Source: an uncultured Aliiroseovarius sp.
GTDB taxonomy: Bacteria; Pseudomonadota; Alphaproteobacteria; Rhodobacterales; Rhodobacteraceae
Assembly: GCA_938023895.1 (NCBI GenBank)
Contig: CALJDH010000045.1
Span: 1 to 12,576, forward strand
Direction of reading: 5' to 3'
Length of the DNA stretch: 12,576 bases
Every line of letters starts with the position of its first letter. Position 1 is the stretch's first letter. Positions 6,995 to 12,576 of this stretch are shown here, one piece after another. The notes beneath the pieces were generated by a model that saw only the letters and a list, made by a program, of their open reading frames with translations, was not told where the DNA came from and did not search any database. Both the position numbers and the translations under genes were made by a program.

Positions 6995-8170
6995 TCAGAT
7001 CACCGGTAGTTCGGATGCTGCGCGGGTGGTCAATAGCTGCGCACCTTCCGCCCGCACGACGATGTTTTCCTCGTGCACCATGATGCGCCCATCGCCGTAG
7101 GAAAGCGAGGGTTCCAGTGTCAGCACCATGTTTTCTTCAATCACCGTGTCGTCAAACGCAGCGTGCGATGGCCATTCGGTCAACTGCATGCCCAGCCCGT
7201 GTCCCAGCCGCCCGACATCTCCGCCCTGATCGTCCAGTTCGGCGATCACCGATTGCATGGCGTGGAACAGCTCGCGACAGGTGGTGCCGACGCGGGCGGC
7301 AGCGATCCCGGCCTCGGTTGCGCGCCAGAGCACATCATAGGCGCGGCGCGAGGCATTGTCCGCCTGACCCACGGCCCAGTTGCGATCGAAATCGCAATAA
7401 TACCCGTCCCATGTGGCGCCGGTGTCCAGCATGAAAACATCCCCGCGCTGCAGGGGCCGGGGCGAGGGCGGCGAGATCACGTCGTGATAGCCCCCCTGAT
7501 CGGCACCGCCCACCAAGTAGGGTACGTCGTCGGCGCCTTGAAACAGTGCTTCGCGGCGGAACTGACGGAACAGGTCTTCGAAAGGAAGCCCTTCGTGGGC
7601 AATCTGCGGGACCGCGTCGAATGCGCGCGAGCCGATGGCGCAGATATGGGCGAGCTTCTCTATCTCGGCCTCGGATTTAACCATACGCAGGGCGCGGATT
7701 AGGCCGGTGGCGTCCGCGATTTTCAAACCGGGGAGGGCGGCCATCAGCCGTTCATAGTCGCCCAAAGGCATGCGCAGGCTGGTTTCATGACCTTTCAAGA
7801 CGCCTAGCCGTCCGCCGGATTGCGCCAGCGGTGATAAAAGCTCGGTCAGTAGGCTGATCCCGTCATCGGCTGGGGCTGGGGCGCTCCACGTGCGGATGTC
7901 GTCAATCCAGGTCTGGCGCATCAGTTCCGCGCCGATTTCCGGGATGATCGCGATGGGTTTGCCCGATACGGGGATATAGAGGAACCACGGCCGCGTCGGG
8001 CTTTGCCAAAACAGCGTGTGAAAACCGCTGAAATAGCGGACTTCGGGTTCAGTCAGCAAAAGCATGCCGTCCAGCCCCCGCTGCGCCATCAACGCCTGCG
8101 CCTTTGCGGAGCGGGTGGCGAACTCGGCCTCTGCAAAGCCCCGCAGTGGTGCGGTGCGCCCCTTAGACAT
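6995..8170 (-). CDS. M24-family metallohydrolase (Xaa-Pro peptidase/creatinase fold)
   Basis: The product is 391 residues with the two-domain layout of M24B proteins: an N-terminal creatinase-type domain (about residues 12-160) and a C-terminal pita-bread domain (about 170-385). The usual five metal ligands can be placed: Asp249 in L-D-T-G-A, Asp260 eleven residues later in Y-C-D-F-D-R-N-W, His324 in L-G-H-G-L-G, Glu353 in L-E-P-S and Glu367 in H-E-E-N. His229 matches the upstream active-site histidine. In the G-H-G-L-G-M-Q-L-T-E-W-P motif a threonine (Thr331) replaces the second histidine of the usual H-E-x-P. Known activities of the fold include proline dipeptide cleavage, creatine hydrolysis and ectoine ring opening (DoeA/EutD). 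The N-terminal pattern is unlike my memory of DoeA, and EutD is reported not to rely on metal, so DoeA is not assigned. The ATG overlaps the dpaL end by 8 nt, with GGAG in front. Confidence 0.88.
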   Translation of the reverse strand: MSKGRTAPLRGFAEAEFATRSAKAQALMAQRGLDGMLLLTEPEVRYFSGFHTLFWQSPTRPWFLYIPVSGKPIAIIPEIGAELMRQTWIDDIRTWSAPAPADDGISLLTELLSPLAQSGGRLGVLKGHETSLRMPLGDYERLMAALPGLKIADATGLIRALRMVKSEAEIEKLAHICAIGSRAFDAVPQIAHEGLPFEDLFRQFRREALFQGADDVPYLVGGADQGGYHDVISPPSPRPLQRGDVFMLDTGATWDGYYCDFDRNWAVGQADNASRRAYDVLWRATEAGIAAARVGTTCRELFHAMQSVIAELDDQGGDVGRLGHGLGMQLTEWPSHAAFDDTVIEENMVLTLEPSLSYGDGRIMVHEENIVVRAEGAQLLTTRAASELPVI

Positions 8171-9356
8171 GATCTGCTCCGGCCATGATCGCCTCGTAGA
8201 TCGCAGGATCGGTGACGCCTTCGGATCCGATCAGCAACACGCGCGATGTCGCATCCAGCCCCAATGCGTTTGACAGCGCCGGATCCTGACAGGCCGAGAT
8301 CACGGCGGCCAGACCAGCGACAGCGCTTTCGCCAGCTTCGACCACTTCGTCTCCGGTTTCTGCATTGGCTAGAAGGCGCACGGTGGGGGCCACGATGCCG
8401 TCGGGAATGGTCAGGAAGTCCGAGGCCTCTTCCGACAGGATTTCCCATGCCATTTCAGAGGGTTCGCCGCAGGACAGTCCCGCCATGATGGTTTCTTCTT
8501 CGATGGCGAATGTGGTGGCTTTGCCCGCTTTCGCACTGTCAAACAGGCAAGCGGCCAGATCGGGTTCCACGATGACCACGCGGGGGGCGGTGTCCTTGTA
8601 GAACTGCCGCAATCCCGCCGCAACCGAGGCCGCAAGCCCGCCTACGCCGCCTTGCAGGAAGACATGGGTGGGGGCATCTTTCAGTGTTTCGCAAACTTCG
8701 CGCGTCATCACACCATAGCCTGCCATCACGTCACGCGGCGGCTCGGTATATCCCTCCCACGAGGTGTCGGACACGACGAACCAGCCGTTTTCGTCCGCTT
8801 CGGTTTTGGCCAGAACGACGGAGTCGTCATAGTCACCGTCGATGCGGATCACCTCGGCACCCAGATCGCGCATCGCCTCGGCGCGGCCTTCGCTGACCTC
8901 GGCGTGGATATAGATGCGGCAAGGGGCGCCGAACCGTTGACAGCCCCATGCCAAGGACCGGCCGTGGTTGCCATCGGTGGCCGAGACCAGCGTAATCTTG
9001 GCGCAGGCATCGCGGTGGTTGCCATTGCGGACTTCTTCAAGGCTCACGTCGCGGCCCAATTGCGCGCTCAGCTCGCGTTTAAGCACGCGCAGGGCGGCGT
9101 AGGATCCGCCAAGCGCCTTGAAACTGCCCAGCCCAAACCGCGGACCTTCGTGTTTATAGTCGATCCGTGCAACGCCCAGCTGCTTGGCCAATCCGGACAG
9201 AGATACCAGCGGCGTCGGTGCGTAACCGTCCCACGCCATGATCTCGTTACAGGCGTTTGCGAAGTCCTGTTCGGACAGAACGCTGTATGCTGCTTTCGAC
9301 GGGGCCGGGGATCCAGCTGTGTGGTGCAGGGTCGCAGTGCTGAAAATATCCTTCAT
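8163..9356 (-). CDS. dpaL: diaminopropionate ammonia-lyase (PLP fold-type II)
   Basis: The product is 397 residues, matching DpaL/YgeX (about 400) and longer than typical EutB or threonine dehydratase catalytic domains (about 320-330). DpaL is a cytosolic PLP enzyme that converts 2,3-diaminopropionate (D or L) to pyruvate and two ammonia. Seen in the sequence are the PLP lysine in G-S-F-K-A-L-G-G (Lys80), the S-A-T-D-G-N-H-G-R segment with Asp128 at the position of the second catalytic residue, S-D-T-S-W-E-G-Y-T-E-P-P (197-208), the glycine-rich phosphate loop Q-G-G-V-G-G-L-A (235-242) and I-M-A-G-L-S-C-G-E-P-S (290-300), all as in the DpaL family. It starts 2 nt after the M20 stop, with AAAGGA in front, and overlaps the M24 gene. 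The pairing with an M20 hydrolase mirrors E. coli ygeX-ygeY. Whether the true substrate is diaminopropionate or a related diamino or hydroxy-diamino acid is not settled by sequence. Confidence 0.9.
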   Translation of the reverse strand: MKDIFSTATLHHTAGSPAPSKAAYSVLSEQDFANACNEIMAWDGYAPTPLVSLSGLAKQLGVARIDYKHEGPRFGLGSFKALGGSYAALRVLKRELSAQLGRDVSLEEVRNGNHRDACAKITLVSATDGNHGRSLAWGCQRFGAPCRIYIHAEVSEGRAEAMRDLGAEVIRIDGDYDDSVVLAKTEADENGWFVVSDTSWEGYTEPPRDVMAGYGVMTREVCETLKDAPTHVFLQGGVGGLAASVAAGLRQFYKDTAPRVVIVEPDLAACLFDSAKAGKATTFAIEEETIMAGLSCGEPSEMAWEILSEEASDFLTIPDGIVAPTVRLLANAETGDEVVEAGESAVAGLAAVISACQDPALSNALGLDATSRVLLIGSEGVTDPAIYEAIMAGADHV

Positions 9357-9358
9357 GT

Positions 9359-10492
9359 TCAGTCCTTTCGAGGGGGCAGGCGATCCTGCACAAGGTGGGT
9401 CCAGAACGCAGCCCCGATGGGCAATAGCGCGTCGTTGAAGTCATAGTCCGAGGCATGCAGCGGCTGGCCATGCGCACCTTCGGTTCCGTTGCCCAGAAGC
9501 AGAAAACAGCCCGGGACGGCAGCTGCAAAATGGGCGAAATCTTCGGAAAAGCTCATTGGTTGGCGGTCGGGGATCACGTCGCACTCGGCCGACTTGGCCG
9601 CGCGACACACGGCCTGTGTCGGTTCGTCCGCATTAATGGTTTCGATGAACTCGGTCTGGAACTGCACCGTCGCCGTGACCCCATGCGCCGCCGTCACACC
9701 ATCAGTGATCTGGCGCATGAAGCGCTCGACGGCCAAACGATCCTCGGGCGCGCGGGCGCGGACGTCACCCTTCAGAACTGCCTGCCCCGGCAACACATTG
9801 CGCTGCCCGTCGGTCACGAATTCCGTCACCGAGACCACAACGCCCGCACCCGGTGCCAGCTTGCGGGCCACGATGGTTTGCAGGGCCGTGACCAACTCGG
9901 CCCCAACGGTGATCGCATCCACGCCGACCTGAGGCATCGAGGCATGTCCACCCTGTCCATGTACGGTGATCTCGAACAGGCTTTCGCTGCTGCAAATCAG
10001 TCCAGGACGGGTCGAGACCTGACCCACAGGCGCTCCGGGCAGGTTGTGGATGGCATAGACCTCGTCCACCGGGAAGCGCTCCAACACACCTTCGTCAATC
10101 ATCGCTTGCGCACCCAGCCCGTGTTCTTCGTTTGGTTGGAATAGAAAGACGACGGTGCCGTCGAACGCGGCGTCTTGCGCCAGTTTCTCGGCCGCGCCCA
10201 GAAGCATGGTCATATGCCCATCATGGCCACAGGCATGCATCACGCCGGGGGTCTCAGACGGGTAGTCGTGGGTGCTGGTTTCCAGGATCGGAAGCGCATC
10301 CATATCGGCGCGTAGCCCGATGGCGCGGTTGCCGGTGCCTTTGCGCAAGACACCTACGACACCAACGCCTTCATGCACTTCTATCCCGAGGCTGCGCAGA
10401 CGATCTGCGACCAGCGCCTTGGTGGTGTCTTCCTGAAAGCCCAATTCCGGTCGGCGGTGAAACTGTCGCCGCATCTCGGTCAAGTGATCCAC
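9359..10492 (-). CDS. M20D-family amidohydrolase/aminoacylase (possible N-acyl diamino-acid deacylase)
   Basis: The product is 377 residues, normal for M20D amidohydrolases (hippurate hydrolase, IAA-amino-acid hydrolase, N-acyl-amino-acid deacylase). The metal and catalytic positions are present: M-H-A-C-G-H-D-G-H-M (Cys88, His90), N-E-E-H-G (Glu122/Glu123), His149 in A-I-H-N-L-P-G, and His346 in L-H-A-S-D-Y. The dimerisation-domain motif H-G-Q-G-G-H-A-S-M-P (178-187) and S-E-D-F-A-H-F (316-322) are also typical. Such enzymes release free amino acids from N-acyl derivatives in the cytosol. M20 proteins of this kind in roseobacters are sometimes annotated as DoeB2, an N2-acetyl-2,4-diaminobutanoate deacetylase; I cannot confirm that here. 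The start is GTG at 10492, chosen because a perfect AGGAGG lies five bases upstream. An ATG at 10496 is in another frame. This is the first gene of the operon. Confidence 0.9.
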   Translation of the reverse strand: MDHLTEMRRQFHRRPELGFQEDTTKALVADRLRSLGIEVHEGVGVVGVLRKGTGNRAIGLRADMDALPILETSTHDYPSETPGVMHACGHDGHMTMLLGAAEKLAQDAAFDGTVVFLFQPNEEHGLGAQAMIDEGVLERFPVDEVYAIHNLPGAPVGQVSTRPGLICSSESLFEITVHGQGGHASMPQVGVDAITVGAELVTALQTIVARKLAPGAGVVVSVTEFVTDGQRNVLPGQAVLKGDVRARAPEDRLAVERFMRQITDGVTAAHGVTATVQFQTEFIETINADEPTQAVCRAAKSAECDVIPDRQPMSFSEDFAHFAAAVPGCFLLLGNGTEGAHGQPLHASDYDFNDALLPIGAAFWTHLVQDRLPPRKD

Positions 10493-10614
10493 GCATACCT
10501 CCTGATCCTAGTGAGGGTATCCTAGCGGGTCAGGAAGGGCTGTATACGTCTTAGTTTTCAGAAAACGATCGGAATTAAATTGCATAAATCGAAATTAACG
10601 ATGATTTTCAGAAC
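10493..10614. promoter_or_regulatory. divergent promoter/operator region between the catabolic operon and its Lrp/AsnC regulator
   Basis: This 122-bp interval must hold both promoters. A perfect odd palindrome GTTTTC-A-GAAAAC lies at 10554-10566. Its core TTTTCAGAA recurs at 10605-10613, exactly 50 bp downstream and touching the regulator's ATG at 10615. Between them an AT-rich stretch contains a looser dyad (ATCGGAATT at 10568-10576 against AATTAACGAT at 10593-10602). Closer to the M20 gene, ATCCTAG occurs twice, 14 bp apart (10505-10511, 10519-10525). A possible -10 for the operon is TATACA (10546-10541, minus) with no clean -35, which would place the palindrome inside the promoter. AT-rich, helically phased dyads at a divergent locus are what Lrp/AsnC proteins usually bind, so autoregulation and control of the operon are likely. 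Promoter hexamers are uncertain; the repeats are directly visible. Confidence 0.6.
10498..10503 (-). promoter_or_regulatory. strong Shine-Dalgarno AGGAGG fixing the GTG start of the M20 gene
   Basis: AGGAGG on the minus strand (10503-10498) is followed by five bases and GTG at 10492-10490. The ATG at 10496-10494 begins one base after the GGAGGT and is out of frame with the M20 product, so it is not the start. A stop codon (TAG) in frame shortly upstream excludes a much longer N-terminus. Confidence 0.75.
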
Positions 10615-11064
10615 ATGGATGACAAAGACCTACATATTCTACGGCTGGTACAAGAGAACGCCCGCCTGACCGCAGAAACACTTGGCGAGCGTGTCGGCCT
10701 ATCCCCGGCGGCCGTGCAGAAGCGCTTGAAAAAGCTGAAAGAAACCGGTGTAATCGAGCGCGAGATTGCCGTTCTGTCCCCAAAGAAACTGGACCGGGAT
10801 CTGACCGTCATCGTCGAGGTCATACTCGAGCGCGAGAATCGCCAGCAGCTTGAAGCGTTCAAGAAGAAGATGCGTACCGCCCCATCGGTGCAGCAGTGCT
10901 ACTACACCACGGGCGAGGCGGATTTTCTGCTGATCCTGTCGGTGCGCGATATCAAGGAATACGAGGCCTTCACACAAGAGCATTTCTTTGACGCGTCCAA
11001 CATCAGCCGGTTTAAAACCTCGATTGTCATGGACCGCGTAAAGCGGTCACTGGATGTGTTGTAG
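10615..11064 (+). CDS. Lrp/AsnC-family transcriptional regulator, probable local regulator of the catabolic operon
   Basis: The product is 149 residues, the usual length for Lrp/AsnC proteins. The N-terminal winged helix-turn-helix (about 1-60) begins M-D-D-K-D-L-H-I-L-R-L-V-Q-E-N-A-R and has the recognition region L-S-P-A-A-V-Q-K-R-L-K-K-L (29-41), followed by G-V-I-E-R. The C-terminal RAM (AsnC ligand-binding) domain (about 65-145) carries V-Q-Q-C-Y-Y-T-T-G-E-A-D-F-L-L-I-L (87-103), the family's effector-pocket segment. Such proteins form dimers to octamers and respond to amino acids. It is divergent from the M20-dpaL-M24-racemase operon, which suggests control by the pathway's amino-acid substrate or product. 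The start is the first ATG, with no clear ribosome site, so translation may be weak. The last 18 bp overlap the convergent membrane-protein gene. The protein does not resemble the ectoine regulator DoeX closely enough for that name. Confidence 0.92.
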   Translation: MDDKDLHILRLVQENARLTAETLGERVGLSPAAVQKRLKKLKETGVIEREIAVLSPKKLDRDLTVIVEVILERENRQQLEAFKKKMRTAPSVQQCYYTTGEADFLLILSVRDIKEYEAFTQEHFFDASNISRFKTSIVMDRVKRSLDVL

Positions 11065-12576
11065 GTCTTTGTCGGAGCCAATCGCGGACTGACGTCGTCG
11101 TCTGCGCGCAGCGCCGATCAGAAAGGCAAAGACTGCGATTGATCCGAATGACAAAACCAATCCGATCTTTTCGCTGATGTGGTAGGGGAGGGTCAGGTGG
11201 ATTGCTTGTCCATTGAACCCCTGTTCCGGGGCAAGCACCTCGATGACACCGAAGTCCGAATTTGCCGAAAGTTGAACTGTGGTTCCATCGTCAAGGTGAC
11301 CGGTCCAGAACTTCCAGTATTGGATGGGCAGAACCAGCTTTTGCTGATCAGATGCATTCCCGATCACGTAAGAGCGCGATGCGCTATCAATTGTGATCTC
11401 TGCAGGCACCTGCTTACGCACGTCAATCGCCATGAGGTCGAGAATCTCTGGGGCGACCAAAACGTGTTTCTTGTGGGAAAGCGTAATGTTGAAGCGCTGC
11501 TCAATCGCGTCTTTTGTTTCGGGACTCAGATACTCGATGCCGCCATAGGGCAAACTCGTATCGTCAAAACCGGCCATGATTACCTGAGCTGACGGTTGTG
11601 CGATCTTGTAAAATGGAGCCAACGCCATGAAAAACAGAGTGATCGCAAGTTTGGAACGCGAGCGCACGGCGACACCAGAAAAGACGGCCATCACGGCGAC
11701 ACTTGCTGAGAAATCGCTGAACACTAGGAACCGCCAGGGGAACTGTACTTTTTGTATGATCCAGCTGTTCCATATGGATGCAGACACCCAGGCGTTCATA
11801 AACACGGTCAACGCAATCGGGATTGCGATCCAGGCCAGTAAAGAGCCTCGTGCATAGACCAACGACAGCACCACCGTAGGAAGTGTCACCAGAAAAGCGC
11901 TGAGCAATATTCTGGATGTTTCGGGATCCGGAGAGCGGGACGCTGTTCCCCAAAGCCAATTGCTGGCTTCAAAGAACCCTGAAAACAAAATGTTAGGTGA
12001 TACCGTATCCAATAGGACAAGTGCGGGGATCCAGTAAAAACTGGTCATGAGAACCCCCAAAAGCACCCATCCACAGATAGACACAAGGAATGTGCCGAAT
12101 GCCTCACCCATGCGCCATTTCTGGATGGCGAGGGCCAACAAGATGATCAGGAAAACATGTGCTGCAATCAGCATGGTCGGCAGGTGGCACAAGACGAGGC
12201 CCGCCACCCCGATGGCGACCGTCCAGCCGTGCTTTTCGCGACACCGGATCGACTCCACGCCGAATGCAATAAGGGGAAGGAATGCGAACCCCGCGAACTC
12301 TCCTATGGCTTGGCGAATGAACCAGTCCATCCACAGGTGGTAGGGCAGCAATAGGTACACGAAACTTCCAAGAAGCGAGATGCTGGTGGTGAAATAGCGG
12401 CGTGCAAACAGAAAGAAGGTTGCGCCACTGAGAAGCCAGAAAAATGCGGCCGATAGTACGACCTCGGTGCTGGTCGAGCAGCCCGGGCACATTGGGGCGA
12501 CCAGTCCAGCGGCCACCCAGAACGGGAGTGGTCCGTAGAAGAAGAAGTCATAGCCTCCAAATCCGCTCCAAAGGCC
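11047..12576 (-). CDS. multi-pass membrane protein, YfhO/PTPS-related (GT-C-like) type, 5' end beyond window
   Basis: The frame is open from the right edge of the window to TGA at 11049-11047, giving 509 visible residues. A GTG at 12516 is not the true start, because the 20 codons before it continue the same protein (G-F-G-G-Y-D-F-F-F-Y-G-P-L-P-F-W). The visible part has roughly ten or more hydrophobic helices through about residue 330, then a soluble, probably periplasmic, segment (about 340-470), a final helix and a basic R-R-R-R-R C-terminal tail. F-F-Y-G-P-L-P followed by L-L-L-P-Y-H-L-W-M-D-W-F-I-R-Q-A-I-G-E resembles large PTPS-related/YfhO-type membrane proteins thought to be GT-C-fold glycosyltransferases using lipid-linked sugars. 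The substrate cannot be inferred. GC content looks clearly lower than in the neighbouring operons, a possible sign of separate origin. The family call is moderate; a membrane protein truncated by the window is certain. Confidence 0.8.
   Translation of the reverse strand, partial: GLWSGFGGYDFFFYGPLPFWVAAGLVAPMCPGCSTSTEVVLSAAFFWLLSGATFFLFARRYFTTSISLLGSFVYLLLPYHLWMDWFIRQAIGEFAGFAFLPLIAFGVESIRCREKHGWTVAIGVAGLVLCHLPTMLIAAHVFLIILLALAIQKWRMGEAFGTFLVSICGWVLLGVLMTSFYWIPALVLLDTVSPNILFSGFFEASNWLWGTASRSPDPETSRILLSAFLVTLPTVVLSLVYARGSLLAWIAIPIALTVFMNAWVSASIWNSWIIQKVQFPWRFLVFSDFSASVAVMAVFSGVAVRSRSKLAITLFFMALAPFYKIAQPSAQVIMAGFDDTSLPYGGIEYLSPETKDAIEQRFNITLSHKKHVLVAPEILDLMAIDVRKQVPAEITIDSASRSYVIGNASDQQKLVLPIQYWKFWTGHLDDGTTVQLSANSDFGVIEVLAPEQGFNGQAIHLTLPYHISEKIGLVLSFGSIAVFAFLIGAARRRRRQSAIGSDKDLQHIQ

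Noticed and set aside
6995..10492. Canonical ectoine degradation operon (doeA-doeB with eutB).
   Set aside because: The M24 protein keeps a full metal pentad and lacks the DoeA-like N-terminal pattern I remember, the deacylase is M20D, the lyase is DpaL-like, and EutC, DoeC, DoeD and an ectoine transporter are not seen. Retained only as an alternative.

Overview
The window looks like a chromosomal segment of an alphaproteobacterium of the Rhodobacterales/Roseobacter type. This rests on family resemblance and gene style (GC-rich coding, compact operons, TamA/TamB pair, DpaL and M20/M24 hydrolases under an Lrp/AsnC regulator), not on a marker gene such as rRNA. No tRNA, rRNA, CRISPR array, insertion sequence or phage gene was seen.

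Layout. Positions 1-65 (minus) hold the first 21 codons of a protein that begins like a TfoX/Sxy C-terminal-domain protein. Positions 138-287 (minus) hold a 49-residue, highly charged small protein that is easily missed. Behind it lies a roughly 250-bp AT-richer non-coding stretch with three neighbouring dyad symmetries (365-412). Positions 538-6140 (minus) are tamB and tamA, the outer-membrane translocation and assembly module, overlapping by one base. Positions 6223-10492 (minus) are a tight four-gene catabolic operon. In transcription order it encodes an M20D amidohydrolase, a diaminopropionate ammonia-lyase (DpaL), an M24-family hydrolase/peptidase and a two-cysteine Asp/Glu racemase/maleate isomerase-like enzyme, with junctions of +2, -8 and +7 nt. 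A divergent Lrp/AsnC regulator (10615-11064, plus) faces the operon across a 122-bp intergenic region containing a perfect 13-bp palindrome whose core recurs exactly 50 bp away, at the regulator's own start codon. Positions 11047-12576 (minus) are the C-terminal part of a large multi-pass membrane protein of the YfhO/PTPS-related type. It runs off the right edge, has lower GC by eye, and overlaps the regulator tail-to-tail by 18 bp.

How the genes may work together. The four-enzyme cassette resembles the ectoine/hydroxyectoine eut/doe pathway in its enzyme classes: racemase (EutA-like), PLP fold-II lyase (EutB-like position), M24 hydrolase (EutD/DoeA position), zinc deacylase (EutE/DoeB position) and an AsnC/Lrp regulator. 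The individual proteins differ. The lyase looks like DpaL rather than EutB, the deacylase is M20D rather than the succinylglutamate-desuccinylase type, the M24 enzyme keeps a full metal pentad, and no EutC, transaminase, semialdehyde dehydrogenase or transporter is visible. My best reading is a pathway that hydrolyses an acylated or cyclic diamino-acid derivative and deaminates the released diamino acid. The substrate cannot be fixed from the sequence. This cassette is the most interesting item in the window.
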